A stretch of DNA of 64,000 nucleotides, taken from positions 1,953,894 through 2,017,893 of the forward strand of contig NZ_LT575483.1 of the NCBI RefSeq assembly GCF_900086705.1, written 5' to 3'. A program made the translations under genes and the position numbers. This DNA comes from Massilibacillus massiliensis. GTDB lineage: Bacteria; Bacillota; Negativicutes; FLKF01. Position 1 is the stretch's first letter, and every line of letters starts with the position of its first letter. This document shows positions 55,169-64,000 of the stretch, piece by piece. Under the pieces are notes generated by a model. That model made no database searches, was not told the DNA's origin, and saw only the letters and a program-made list of their open reading frames with translations.

Positions 55169-56068
55169 ATGAATAAGGAAGAAGTCGTATCGCGTTTAAC
55201 AGATACAATTGCTAAGGTTGTAGCGTATACAGGCAAAGTATTACCAGATGATGTGAAAAAAAAGTTGAAGGAACTTGGTAAAGAGGAAGATGCTCCACTT
55301 TCAAAAGTTATCTATGAAACGATGTTTAAAAATCAGGAGCTTGCCATAGAATTAAATCGACCAAGCTGCCAAGATACAGGAGCGATTCAATTTTTCATCA
55401 AGTGTGGTGCAAATTTTCCTTATATAAATGAAATAGAGGAATCCTTGCGTCAATCCGTGTTACAGGCTACCGAGGATGCTCCATTGCGTCATAATAGTGT
55501 AGAAACATTTGATGAATATAACACAGGTAAAAATATAGGAAAAGGTGTTCCAACATTATTTTGGGATATCATTCCAAATAATGACAAGCTTGAAATTGAT
55601 ACGTACATGGCCGGCGGCGGTTGCAGCTTACCCGGGAAAGCTATGGTGCTCATGCCCGGCGAAGGTTATGAGGGCGTAACACGTTTTGTCATGGATGTGA
55701 TGACAAGTTACGGATTGAATGCTTGTCCGCCATTATTAGTCGGCGTTGGTATTGCAACATCGGTAGAAACCGCAGCTGTCCTTTCAAAAAAAGCTTTGAT
55801 GCGACCGCTTGGCAGTCATAATCCGAATGCGCGGGCCGCTTCAATGGAAAAACTATTAGAGAATGGGATTAATAAAATTGGACTTGGCCCACAGGGCCTA
55901 ACAGGAAAAAACTCGGTACTTGGTGTTCATATTGAAAATACGGCGAGACATCCATCGGTTATCGGTGTCGCTGTAAATGTGGGTTGCTGGTCACATCGAC
56001 GTGGACATGTCATATTTGATCGAGAGCTAAATTATACAATTGATTCTCATGCGGAGGTGGATTTCTAA
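55169..56068 (+). CDS. ttdA: L-tartrate/fumarate hydratase alpha subunit
   Basis: 299 residues of class I hydratase. Three cysteines that hold the [4Fe-4S] cluster are seen in [19 protein letters not shown] and [29 protein letters not shown] and [11 protein letters not shown] are diagnostic. The sequence resembles E. coli TtdA more than a fused fumarase, so L-tartrate dehydration to oxaloacetate is likely, with fumarate as an alternative. The ATG at 55169 has AGAGG nine bases upstream. It is coupled to ttdB by a one-base overlap. Confidence 0.9.
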   Translation: MNKEEVVSRLTDTIAKVVAYTGKVLPDDVKKKLKELGKEEDAPLSKVIYETMFKNQELAIELNRPSCQDTGAIQFFIKCGANFPYINEIEESLRQSVLQATEDAPLRHNSVETFDEYNTGKNIGKGVPTLFWDIIPNNDKLEIDTYMAGGGCSLPGKAMVLMPGEGYEGVTRFVMDVMTSYGLNACPPLLVGVGIATSVETAAVLSKKALMRPLGSHNPNARAASMEKLLENGINKIGLGPQGLTGKNSVLGVHIENTARHPSVIGVAVNVGCWSHRRGHVIFDRELNYTIDSHAEVDF

Positions 56069-56679
56069 TGACAAAGAAAATTTTAACAACGCCGATCAAA
56101 GCGGAAGATTTAGAAGATATTAACGTAGGCGATATTGTCTATTTAAACGGTTATATTACAACGTGCCGCGATGTCGCACACCGCCGCCTGATTGAAGAGG
56201 GACGAAAACTTCCCGTCGATCTCGATGGCGGAGCCATTTTTCATGCAGGCCCGATTATTCGTCCATTGGGGGATGAAAAATATGAAATGGTATCCGTTGG
56301 ACCAACGACAAGCATGCGCATGGAAAAATTTGAAGAAGAATTTATTAAACAAACCGGGGTTAAACTCATTGTCGGCAAAGGCGGCATGGGCGATGGCACA
56401 ATGAAAGGCTGCCAGAAGCATAAGGCACTTCATGCGGTTTTCCCCGCAGGCTGTGCCGTTGTTGCGGCAACTTGTGTTGAAAAAATTGAGTCTGCGAATT
56501 GGAAAGATCTTGGCATGCCAGAGACGCTCTGGACTTGTAAAGTGAAAGAATTCGGTCCGCTTATTGTTTCCATTGATACACATGGCCGCAATTTGTTTGA
56601 GGAAAACAAAGTTATTTTTAACGAAAAAAAGGAAGAAGCAATTGCCGAAATTTGCGAACAGGTGCGTTTCATTAAGTAA
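56068..56679 (+). CDS. ttdB: L-tartrate/fumarate hydratase beta subunit
   Basis: 203 residues, the C-terminal swivelling domain of class I hydratases as a separate chain. [28 protein letters not shown] and GPTTSMRM are conserved, with KGGMGDGTM after them. The start ATG shares the A of the ttdA TAA (TAATG). Together they form the heterodimer. No TtdT-type carrier is adjacent. Confidence 0.9.
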   Translation: MTKKILTTPIKAEDLEDINVGDIVYLNGYITTCRDVAHRRLIEEGRKLPVDLDGGAIFHAGPIIRPLGDEKYEMVSVGPTTSMRMEKFEEEFIKQTGVKLIVGKGGMGDGTMKGCQKHKALHAVFPAGCAVVAATCVEKIESANWKDLGMPETLWTCKVKEFGPLIVSIDTHGRNLFEENKVIFNEKKEEAIAEICEQVRFIK

Positions 56680-56761
56680 ACTGTGATATGGTTATTTGGC
56701 ATAAGCTCTATTGAGTTTATGCGCATCAAGCTACTAAAAAATAATATTGCTTTTTAAGTTT

Positions 56762-56800
56762 AAATGATAGCGTGGAAAAAATCCGCGCTATCATTTTTGT
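56762..56800 (+). terminator. Terminator after ttdB
   Basis: AAATGATAGCG pairs with CGCTATCATTT, followed by TTT. Confidence 0.7.
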
Positions 56801-56852
56801 ATGTATCTATCTCACCTTGCCATTAGAAATTTCCCCTCCTAAACAAGTACAA

Positions 56853-56905
56853 AAAGACGAATGCTGCATTTGAGACAAGAAATCTTAACTTCAGCATTCG
56901 TCTTT
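56853..56905. repeat. Short palindrome sharing AAAGACGAAT arms
   Basis: AAAGACGAATGCTG (56853-56866) and CAGCATTCGTCTTT (56892-56905) form a hairpin with a variable middle. The arms resemble those at 53803 and 4473. It follows the ttdB terminator and may be a second terminator in either direction. 56906-56986 shows no gene. Confidence 0.5.
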
Positions 56906-56986
56906 AATATGTTCCAGCTTCATATGATATACCAATGGAATAAATCAAACGATTTTATCACAATTGAAATTACATCCTTATACGGC

Positions 56987-57015
56987 TTGACACAAACTAC
57001 ACTTTTTGCAATAAT
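56987..57015 (+). promoter_or_regulatory. Promoter of the metallopeptidase gene
   Basis: TTGACA (56987-56992), 17 bases, AATAAT (57010-57015), 67 bases before the GTG start. Confidence 0.7.
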
Positions 57016-57081
57016 GGCAGGACTACTTACTTTTATTCTAAATACCGGCAATGGTTTTATCGTCTGAAAGGAGACAGTAAC

Positions 57082-58686
57082 GTGAAGAAATTTTTAGTCT
57101 TACTACTATTTTGCATCGGTATATTGGTCGCAGCCTTTTTTTTCTTTTTCCCTTCTGAAAATGGCACTGGAAAGATTGATATCATCTCCCGTGGGAAAAT
57201 GAATCAATCCTTAATAGAGAACACACAAAAAACAACGGTACTCTTCAAGCAATTTTTAAAAGCTGAGATGAAATTGGAACTTACCCGTGATATCAAGCTG
57301 CTCCTTTGTTCTACACAGGAGGAGTACACAAATGTCTTAGCACAAGAAATACATCTACCGAAAGACAAAGCGATGCGGCAAGGTAAGCTTTCAGCGGGAA
57401 TATCCAATGATAAATTACATATGGTTGCATTGAATGGAGCTGCAAACAAAATGCAGATTCCGCAAAATCTGATTGCCTCAGCCGGGCATGAACTCTTTCA
57501 TCAAGTACAAGCGCAATTATCCCATAACAACGATGACAAAGGATTGTATTGGCTGAAAGAAGGCACCGCTGATTACATTGGTGCCGCACTGACTGAAAAA
57601 AGCGGTTTCCAGAGTCTGGCTGTCTGGCAATTGGACACGATCAATATTTTGCGTAATGCGGACAGTTACGTCTCTGTGTCAGAAATTTCACATATAGACC
57701 TAGATTCTTGGACGACGTTAATGGAACAAGAAAAATATCCTTATCAAGTATCTGATTTGATGGTCTGCTATCTACTGTCAAAACAAGACCCCGATAAAAA
57801 CTTTACATCAATTGCTGACTATTTTCGTCTTTTAAATGACGTAGATGATGAAAAAGCCTTCGAGCAAGCCTTTGGCATTCCACTCGATCAATTTTTAAAA
57901 GAATTTCGAACATGGTTCCACAATATAATGGCAGCACCGGCGACCATAGAAGTGATTGCTTCAGCAGATGTTGCACCCGAAACGATAAATGACGTTGAAC
58001 GTAGTACAAAACTAACGCGCCAATTTTTCCAAAATAACTGGCATAGTGATTTAAGAACTTCACAACGGCTTTTGCTCACAAATAGTAAAGATGAATATCT
58101 TCGTTTACTCAAGAAAGAATTTGGTATGCATACCGAAACGAATGGAAAAGACCTGCAAGATAGTATTTGGTTTTTAAACACCAGCAGCACACTCATCGAT
58201 ACAAGTGCACTTCCAGATCGTCATCAAAAAATATTTATGACCTCTACCATCATGACCAAGCGCTTTCAAACACAGCTCGTCTCACCAGATGTACTGGTCA
58301 CAATGAGTTGGCTTGTAAATGGCAGCGCTTCTGTCGTTGCCGCGCATATCGTTGAAACCGCAGGATTGTATACAATGGAAGATTATAAATATTCTTGGCT
58401 TAACAGTTTGCATAAAAAAACGACCTTACCTTATTTGTCAGATTTGCGATCAGAGCAAGATTGGATCTCTGCCACCGATAAATATGGAGCTGATACTGTG
58501 TACACACTTTCAGAGCTTGCCGCTTTACACCTCGTAGAACAATACGGATTTGCGTCTTTGCATACATGGCTCGAAACGGTAAAAAGTACAGGAAACACAG
58601 AGGAAGCATTTACAAAGGTCTATGGCATATCTTCTTCGCAATACGATTTAGAATTTAAAGACTTTTTAAGAAAACAAGCAAGATAG
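57082..58686 (+). CDS. Membrane-anchored gluzincin-like protein with two tandem domains
   Basis: 534 residues. One N-terminal membrane segment (FLVLLLFCIGILVAAFFFFF) suggests anchoring with the rest outside. The first domain has a zinc motif GHELFHQVQ (HExxH) and a downstream WLKEGTADYIGA that supplies a third ligand Glu, as in peptidase MA-like enzymes. A second domain from about residue 300 repeats the fold outline (TRQFFQNNWHSDL matches TVLFKQFLKAEMKL early on) but has no HExxH, so it is degenerate. The start is GTG at 57082 behind AAAGGAG. The target is unknown; a role on cell-wall or secreted proteins is likely. Confidence 0.7.
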   Translation: MKKFLVLLLFCIGILVAAFFFFFPSENGTGKIDIISRGKMNQSLIENTQKTTVLFKQFLKAEMKLELTRDIKLLLCSTQEEYTNVLAQEIHLPKDKAMRQGKLSAGISNDKLHMVALNGAANKMQIPQNLIASAGHELFHQVQAQLSHNNDDKGLYWLKEGTADYIGAALTEKSGFQSLAVWQLDTINILRNADSYVSVSEISHIDLDSWTTLMEQEKYPYQVSDLMVCYLLSKQDPDKNFTSIADYFRLLNDVDDEKAFEQAFGIPLDQFLKEFRTWFHNIMAAPATIEVIASADVAPETINDVERSTKLTRQFFQNNWHSDLRTSQRLLLTNSKDEYLRLLKKEFGMHTETNGKDLQDSIWFLNTSSTLIDTSALPDRHQKIFMTSTIMTKRFQTQLVSPDVLVTMSWLVNGSASVVAAHIVETAGLYTMEDYKYSWLNSLHKKTTLPYLSDLRSEQDWISATDKYGADTVYTLSELAALHLVEQYGFASLHTWLETVKSTGNTEEAFTKVYGISSSQYDLEFKDFLRKQAR

Positions 58687-58805
58687 TTTCTGCCGTTTTC
58701 GACAAAATCGCATGCAGACGTGAATTTAGAATGATCCAGTATATTTGGCATATTTCTTTTCATACTATAAAGAGCCATACTCTTCATATCATGAAAGGAG
58801 AACTT

Positions 58806-60032
58806 ATGCTTTCTAAAAAATCACGAATCTTTCTATTTCTATTGATTGCATTACTTGGAAGCGGTACCTATTTTACCTTTGGAGAACAATTGGACAGCCC
58901 CACTCCACATTATATTACGCAGACGATAACGACAAATTCTAAAACAATGCGCACAATTGCTTGGCAAACTACGCCTTCAGAAGTAATACAAAAAATAGAA
59001 TACAAAGAAATCAATCAAACCGATGCGTTAAGCCTCCCGGCGAATTCACAAAAACTAACGACAAATGCTGAAGCCATGACCATTCACTCGGTTACACTCA
59101 CAGATTTATCCCCCAGCACCATCTATACGTATCGTGTGGGCAGTGATAACAACTGGTCTCCTTGGCAGCAGTTTACAACCGAAGATATGGATCCTTCAAC
59201 TTTTAAAGCGATTATCTTTGGCGATTCACAAAGTTCTGATTACACAGTTTGGAAACAAACCGCGCAAACCGCTTGGTCAAAAAATATGGATGCTGCTTTT
59301 TTCATGAATCTTGGCGATTTAGTCGACATCGGCTCTCACTATGATCAATGGAAATCTTGGTTTGACGGTGCCGGTGATATGATTGCTACGATCCCTGTCG
59401 CACCAATCAGCGGTAACCATGAAAATTATTTACCTGGCGGCACATATTCCCCTGCATTTTTATATCTTGAATTATTTAATCTGCCCATGAATGGTCCTGA
59501 TGACTTAAAAGGACAGGCTTATTCCTTTGATTACGGCAATGTCCATTTTGTCGTGTTAGACAGTCAGCTGGAAGAATTGCTGCAATTTCAGCCAGATTTA
59601 ATTACCAAACAGAAAGCATGGTTGGATAAGAACTTGCAAACAACTTCAAAACCTTGGAAAATCATTTTAATGCATCGCAGTCTATTTAGTTATCCCGACG
59701 TCGAAAACTTAAATGAAATAGGTCAGGCATTTGTCCCTATTTTTGATAAATACAAGGTTGACTTGGTCTTTACAGCACATATCCATTCTTATGGCAGAAC
59801 CTCTCCACTCTTTGATGGAAAACCTGCTAAAGAAGGCACGATTTATATTTCCACAGGGCGCAGCGGAAATATTGCCTGGGCAGAGTCCTTGCAAAAACCG
59901 TTTGAGGTGGTATTTGACAGCGCCTTGGATCAACCAAATTACTTGACCTTAGAAATAAATGAAGACTCCCTCAAAGTTACAAGTCTTAAACAAGATGGAA
60001 CTCTAATCGATACTTTTGAAATGAAAAAATAA
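58806..60032 (+). CDS. Purple-acid-phosphatase-like metallophosphoesterase
   Basis: 408 residues. A signal or anchor segment (ESRIFLFLLIALL-like opening) is followed by an N-terminal fibronectin-type domain (TMRTIAWQTTPSEVI to YTYRVGSDNNWSPW). A calcineurin-like phosphatase domain then shows IIFGDSQ, NLGDLVDIG, ISGNHENY, LMHRSLFS and FTAHIHSYGR, the five metal-binding blocks. It would hydrolyse phosphate esters outside the cell. The ATG at 58806 follows AAAGGAG at five bases. It is 120 bases after the metallopeptidase-like gene, possibly co-transcribed. Confidence 0.88.
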   Translation: MLSKKSRIFLFLLIALLGSGTYFTFGEQLDSPTPHYITQTITTNSKTMRTIAWQTTPSEVIQKIEYKEINQTDALSLPANSQKLTTNAEAMTIHSVTLTDLSPSTIYTYRVGSDNNWSPWQQFTTEDMDPSTFKAIIFGDSQSSDYTVWKQTAQTAWSKNMDAAFFMNLGDLVDIGSHYDQWKSWFDGAGDMIATIPVAPISGNHENYLPGGTYSPAFLYLELFNLPMNGPDDLKGQAYSFDYGNVHFVVLDSQLEELLQFQPDLITKQKAWLDKNLQTTSKPWKIILMHRSLFSYPDVENLNEIGQAFVPIFDKYKVDLVFTAHIHSYGRTSPLFDGKPAKEGTIYISTGRSGNIAWAESLQKPFEVVFDSALDQPNYLTLEINEDSLKVTSLKQDGTLIDTFEMKK

Positions 60033-60071
60033 AAACTGGAGGCGAGCCATAAATGGCTCGTCTCCAGTTTT
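60031..60071. terminator. Terminator after the phosphatase gene
   Basis: AAAACTGGAGGCGAGCCAT pairs with ATGGCTCGTCTCCAGTTTT; T-rich ends lie on both strands, and it also faces the convergent YitT gene. Confidence 0.75.
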
Positions 60072-60097
60072 CTCCTAGAATCTCTATATAATTCACA

Positions 60098-61018
60098 TTA
60101 GTGAATCGCTTTCTTCTTAAATCGTCCACCCATAATATCGTGAACTTCGGTAATCGTCACAAAAGCCGCCTCGTCTTTTTCCGTGACAATTGCCTTCAAT
60201 TTCTCTACTTCCAATCGAGTAATTACACAATATAGAACTTTCTTTGCATCCCCGGAGTAAGCACCTTCTCCATGAAGAATCGTTACGCCACGCCCCAATC
60301 TTGCCATCAGTGCATCTGCAATTTCATCAGGCTCATTGCTTACAATCGTAACACCTTTTGATTCATCAATACCGTCAATTACTGTATCCATCACTTTCGC
60401 AATGATAAAATACGCCACCAAAGAGTACATTGCTTTATCCCAAGAAAACACTAATCCAGCGATACTTAGAATAAATAAATTGATGAACATAACGATTTCA
60501 CCAACGGAGAACCCACTGCGTCTATCCAAAATGATTGCTACAATTTCTGTACCATCCAATGAGCCACCATTCCGGATAATAAAGCCTACACCTAATCCAA
60601 CCAATATGCCGCCAAAGATCGTTGCCAAAAATAAATCATGTGTAACAACCTCTACCGGATGAAATTGGTTTGTCCAAAAAGCCAAAGAACAAATCGCAAA
60701 AATCGAGGAAATTGCGAAAGTCTTGCCAATTTGTTTGTATCCTAAATATAAAAACGGCAAATTAAATAGCACCAAGAAAAAACCTATGGATTGACCACTT
60801 AAATAACTCGCCATAATAGATACCCCAACAACGCCGCCATCAATAATATTATTAGGAACTAAAAACATCTCTAAGCCAATCGCTGTAATAATCGATCCAA
60901 TAAACATAAATAGATATTTTCTAATATAATCCCATGTTTTCTTTTTCTTCGGTTTTGGATTACTAGGTTCAAACGCTGGTTTAATATCTTCTTTAATCTC
61001 TTCTTTAATTTCTTCCAT
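60098..61018 (-). CDS. YitT-family membrane protein
   Basis: 306 residues. A charged N terminus (KPKPKKKKTWDYI) is followed by five membrane segments (FMFIGSIITAIGLEMFLVPN, then VVGVSIMASYL) with the conserved NGGSLDGTEIVAI. A C-terminal DUF2179 cytoplasmic domain ends in VTITEVHDIMGGRF. The family is widespread in Firmicutes; the function is not settled. The start follows TAGGAGAG. The gene stands alone, convergent with the phosphatase gene. Confidence 0.85.
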   Translation of the reverse strand: MEEIKEEIKEDIKPAFEPSNPKPKKKKTWDYIRKYLFMFIGSIITAIGLEMFLVPNNIIDGGVVGVSIMASYLSGQSIGFFLVLFNLPFLYLGYKQIGKTFAISSIFAICSLAFWTNQFHPVEVVTHDLFLATIFGGILVGLGVGFIIRNGGSLDGTEIVAIILDRRSGFSVGEIVMFINLFILSIAGLVFSWDKAMYSLVAYFIIAKVMDTVIDGIDESKGVTIVSNEPDEIADALMARLGRGVTILHGEGAYSGDAKKVLYCVITRLEVEKLKAIVTEKDEAAFVTITEVHDIMGGRFKKKAIH

Positions 61019-61336
61019 TCAGCCACTCTCCTATCTATAATTAACAATCTATTACGATTGTTTTTAACAACCCCCAGTATAATTATACGAATAAATTATT
61101 TTTCTTTCCTATATATATTATAAACATAATTTCATAAATACCGCAAATTTGTTTGAAAAAATTTTTTTAATTTTTATGTTATGAATCTTTGTATAATAAA
61201 GATTTTTAACGAAAAACATAAAATTATTTAAATAAACAGCGAATAAAATTGATAAAATTAACACAAAACCAAGTTGGTACAAACTGTATTTTTGATTCAT
61301 TGTGATTGTTTTCGACTATATATTGCATTTATTTGA
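61019..61336. other. AT-rich divergent intergenic region
   Basis: No convincing gene in these 320 bases. The YitT promoter should lie here; no clear boxes are seen on the minus strand. Confidence 0.4.
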
Positions 61337-61365
61337 TTGACTTTGGCTATTTGTGGTGATATTCT
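61337..61365 (+). promoter_or_regulatory. fru operon promoter
   Basis: TTGACT (61337-61342), 17 bases, TATTCT (61360-61365). Transcription would begin near 61372, almost at the SD of fruR. Confidence 0.7.
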
Positions 61366-61379
61366 AATCATGAAAGGAC

Positions 61380-62141
61380 GTGGATACAATTTTAACAGAA
61401 GAACGCTATGCAACAATATTGAAAATATTAGAAGAGAAGAAAGCAGTAACCGTCCTTGATTTGACAAAATTACTCAATTCTTCCGAATCTACGATTCGTC
61501 GAGATTTAACGGTGCTCCATAATAACGGGAAATTATATAAAGTCTATGGTGGAGCAACCTCAATTGACAATAATTACAGTACCCGTGAAGAAGATGTTTC
61601 CACAAAAAAAGATCTGCATCGAGAAGACAAACTGGAAATTGCAAAATATGCTGCGACTCTAATTAAACGAAATGATTTCGTTTATCTGGATGCAGGCACG
61701 ACAACAGAGTTGATGATTGATTTTATCACGGAAACAAATGCAACTTACGTTACGAATGGAATCTATCATGCCAGCAAATTATCTTCCAGAGGGCTCAATG
61801 CTTATATTCTCAGCGGAAAAATAAAAAGTTCCACTGCCGCTATCATCGGTACACAAGCGATGGACAACTTAAAACGCTATAATTTTACCAAAGGTTTTTT
61901 CGGTGTAAACGGAATCAGCACAACCGCTGGTTTTAGTACGCCCGATGCAAGTGAAGGTATGATAAAAGCCGAGGCATTAGCAAAATGTAAAAAATCCTAT
62001 ATCCTTGCTGACGCTTCAAAATTTAACAAAATCTCACCGATTACATTTGCTAATATTTCTTGTGCAACAATTATCACGAATGCCTCTGCTGATAAAAAAT
62101 TTCATGACTATACAACGATTATAGAGGTGAACTCGCTATGA
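61380..62141 (+). CDS. fruR: DeoR-family regulator of the fructose operon
   Basis: About 250 residues. An N-terminal HTH (VTVLDLTKLLNSSESTIRRDL) is followed by a DeoR sensor domain with YLDAGTTTELMIDF, TNGIYHASKL and GVNGISTTAGFS. It most likely represses fruR-fruK-fruA until fructose 1-phosphate appears. The only ordinary in-frame start is GTG at 61380, one base after AAAGGA. ATT at 61389 has ideal spacing and gives the family's usual MLTEERY opening, so a rare ATT start is possible. It overlaps fruK by four bases. Confidence 0.85.
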   Translation: MDTILTEERYATILKILEEKKAVTVLDLTKLLNSSESTIRRDLTVLHNNGKLYKVYGGATSIDNNYSTREEDVSTKKDLHREDKLEIAKYAATLIKRNDFVYLDAGTTTELMIDFITETNATYVTNGIYHASKLSSRGLNAYILSGKIKSSTAAIIGTQAMDNLKRYNFTKGFFGVNGISTTAGFSTPDASEGMIKAEALAKCKKSYILADASKFNKISPITFANISCATIITNASADKKFHDYTTIIEVNSL

Positions 62142-63043
62142 TTTATACAGTAACTTTTAATCCATCTCTGGATTACATCGTAAAATTGGATACTTTTACA
62201 CCAGGTGCAGTCAATCGCACAAAAACAGAGATGATTTATTGTGGTGGCAAAGGAATTAACGTCTCTATCGTATTAAAAAATCTTGGTTTTACTAGCAAAG
62301 CACTTGGTTTTATCGCTGGTTTTACCGGTCAGGAAGTAAAGAAACGTTTGCAGCAACTTGGTTGTGAAAGTGATTTTATTGAACTCGATCAAGGTCTTTC
62401 TCGCATCAATGTAAAAATTAAAGCCGAAGCAGAAAGTGAAATCAACGGGCAAGGTCCTTTTATCGATGCAATTGCCTTACAAGCATTATTTACGAAATTA
62501 GATCATTTATCCGCCGGCGATATATTGGTACTCGCCGGCAGTATTCCAAGTACGCTCCCAAATGATATTTACGAAAAAATCATGGCAAAACTCATGAAAA
62601 AAGATGTGCATATCATTGTCGATGCGACTTGCTCTTTATTATTAAATGTTTTAAAATACAAACCTTTCTTAATCAAACCCAATCATCACGAATTGGGTGA
62701 AATGTTTGGCGTAACGCTAAACAACGACGAAGAAATCATCACTTACGCTAAAAAGCTGCAAGATCTTGGCGCACAAAATGTACTCATATCGATGGCCGGG
62801 GATGGAGCGATCCTCCTGACAAACAAGCAGGATGTTTATAAAAGCCAAGCTCCTAAAGGTAAAGTGATCAATTCCGTCGGCGCAGGTGATTCAATGGTGG
62901 CAGGCTTCTTAGCTGGCTATTTAGACAGCGGCGATTTGCAAAAAGCTTTTAAAATGGGCATAGCAACTGGCAGCGCAAGTGCCTTTTCAGAAGAGTTAGC
63001 AACAAAAGCCGAAGTTGAAAAACTTTTTAATGCTTTATTATAA
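62138..63043 (+). CDS. fruK: 1-phosphofructokinase
   Basis: 301 residues of the PfkB family: TFNPSLDYIVKLDTF, CGGKGINVSIVLKNLG, and the C-terminal INSVGAGDSMVAGFL with catalytic Asp. It phosphorylates fructose 1-phosphate made by the PTS to fructose 1,6-bisphosphate. The start overlaps the fruR stop as ATGA. fruA follows 13 bases on. Confidence 0.93.
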   Translation: MIYTVTFNPSLDYIVKLDTFTPGAVNRTKTEMIYCGGKGINVSIVLKNLGFTSKALGFIAGFTGQEVKKRLQQLGCESDFIELDQGLSRINVKIKAEAESEINGQGPFIDAIALQALFTKLDHLSAGDILVLAGSIPSTLPNDIYEKIMAKLMKKDVHIIVDATCSLLLNVLKYKPFLIKPNHHELGEMFGVTLNNDEEIITYAKKLQDLGAQNVLISMAGDGAILLTNKQDVYKSQAPKGKVINSVGAGDSMVAGFLAGYLDSGDLQKAFKMGIATGSASAFSEELATKAEVEKLFNALL

Positions 63044-63056
63044 GGGGGATATATAT

Positions 63057-64000
63057 ATGCGTATTACCGATTTATTAAAAGCTAGCGGCATTGCTTTAGA
63101 TGCAAAAGTAACCTCAAAATCAGAAGCGATTGATATGCTGGTTGATCTTATGGCAGATACCGGAAACCTATCAGACAAGGAAGCCTATAAAAAGGATGTA
63201 CTTGCGCGTGAAGCAAGCAGTACCACCGGCATAGGTGAAAGCATTGCAATTCCACATGCCAAAAGCCGTGCTGTAAAAGCAGCCGGACTTGCTGCAATGG
63301 TTGTAAAAGACGGTGTCGAGTACGAATCATTAGACGGTCAGCCGGCAAAACTCTTTTTCCTGATTGCGGCACCGGATACTTCTGCTGACTTACATGTTGA
63401 AGTACTCAGCCGCTTAGCTACAATCCTTATGGATAGCAATTTCAAAAATAGCTTACTCCATGCAACAAGTGCAGAAGAATTTTTAAAACAAATTGACGAA
63501 ACAGAAGCAAAAAAATTTCCTGAGGAAGCAAAAAAAGCACCGGATATTCAGCCAGGACAATATCAAATTCTTGCTGTTACTGCTTGTCCGACAGGTATTG
63601 CGCATACTTTCATGGCAGCTGAAAAACTTGAACAAACAGCAAAAGAAATGGGTATTTCGATCAAAGTAGAAACCAATGGCTCCGGAGGCGCAAAAAATGT
63701 CCTCACTGCTGAAGAAATAAAAAATGCAGATTGTATTATCATTGCTGCTGATAAAAATGTTGAATTAGCACGGTTTAGCGGTAAACCAGTCATTCAGACA
63801 AGAGTCGCCGATGGTATCCATAAGGCAAAAGAGTTGCTAGAACGCGCCACAAAAACAAAGGTTCCCGTCTATTACAGTAATACAAAAGAAGCTACGCAGC
63901 TAACCGACGAACATGAAAGTTTCGGTCGTCAAATTTATAAACACTTAATGAATGGCGTATCACATATGCTTCCGTTCGTAATTGGCGGCGGTATTTTGAT
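63057..64000 (+). CDS. fruA: PTS fructose transporter EIIABC, 5' part
   Basis: At least 314 residues in the window. A IIA domain has its phospho-His in SIAIPHAKSRAV near residue 66. A linker of about 20 residues follows, then a IIB domain with CPTGIAHTFMAAEKLE near 180. IIC begins near 295 (LMNGVSHMLPFVIGGGIL). It imports fructose as fructose 1-phosphate. The ATG at 63057 follows AAGGGGG. The gene is cut by the window end. Confidence 0.93.
   Translation, partial: MRITDLLKASGIALDAKVTSKSEAIDMLVDLMADTGNLSDKEAYKKDVLAREASSTTGIGESIAIPHAKSRAVKAAGLAAMVVKDGVEYESLDGQPAKLFFLIAAPDTSADLHVEVLSRLATILMDSNFKNSLLHATSAEEFLKQIDETEAKKFPEEAKKAPDIQPGQYQILAVTACPTGIAHTFMAAEKLEQTAKEMGISIKVETNGSGGAKNVLTAEEIKNADCIIIAADKNVELARFSGKPVIQTRVADGIHKAKELLERATKTKVPVYYSNTKEATQLTDEHESFGRQIYKHLMNGVSHMLPFVIGGGIL

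Noticed and set aside
56861-57067. 68-codon frame before the metallopeptidase-like gene
   Set aside because: It overlaps a palindrome and contains the promoter of the next gene; no binding site.
61118-61300. 60-codon hydrophobic minus-strand frame
   Set aside because: No ribosome binding site and extreme AT content; the hydrophobic look follows from T-rich codons.

Overview
The window is AT-rich, low-GC anaerobe DNA. It opens with the 5' end of a 16S rRNA gene on the minus strand. The start of that 16S, together with a gene set of fermentative dehydrogenases, anaerobic glycerol-3-phosphate dehydrogenase, many PTS and polyol pathways, T-box control and Gram-positive style regulators, points to a Negativicutes-type (Selenomonadales/Sporomusa-like) fermenter. 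This placement is inference; the species is not assigned.

Layout. 1-0.7 kb: 16S 5' part with two tandem rrn promoters. 0.8-5.6 kb: a minus-strand unit of PLP aminotransferase, amino-acid binding lipoprotein and 2-hydroxyacid dehydrogenase, then an SDR gene; two long imperfect palindromes of one family sit just 3' of the minus-strand genes. 6-14.4 kb: ribose-type ABC transporter operon (rbsK, lacI-type regulator, rbsC, rbsA, DUF2291, rbsB), an FGGY kinase, and a transketolase remnant at its 5' end. 14.9-18.2 kb: tRNA-Val, a small coiled-coil gene, and a T-box controlled pheA-aroF unit. 18.3-27.3 kb: glycerol region (glpF, glpK, glpA, glpB, glpC) plus a second glycerol-kinase paralogue whose catalytic Asp is Asn, and a divergent HTH gene. 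27.5-36.2 kb: ABC-F ATPase and a complete galactitol operon (PRD regulator, IIA, IIB, IIC, GatD, aldolase, PfkB kinase). 36.6-42.1 kb: Hsp20, an alpha/beta hydrolase, a DcuC-type transporter, an M20 peptidase and a divergent LysR gene.

42.4-48.4 kb is the accessory part: a strongly structured candidate ncRNA or leader with its own promoter and terminator, a small gene with a hairpin over its ribosome binding site, a PIN-like protein, an unknown 319-residue protein, an AAA ATPase with a small coupled partner, and a gene relic. Codon use and AT content differ visibly from the flanks. 48.4-60 kb returns to metabolism: a GntR-controlled sugar-acid operon, a LysR-controlled tartrate dehydratase pair, an exported metallopeptidase-like protein and a purple-acid-phosphatase-like protein. 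60.1-64 kb: a YitT-family protein and the fruR-fruK-fruA operon, cut by the window end.

The metabolic genes fit together as an anaerobe that ferments polyols, sugars and tartrate, with glycerol phosphate feeding triose phosphates and a reductive branch turning 2-oxoacids into 2-hydroxyacids. The best candidates for something undescribed are the structured RNA and leader at 42.4-42.9 kb, the glycerol-kinase pseudoenzyme at 18.3 kb, the ATPase pair at 46-47.7 kb and the palindromic repeat family.
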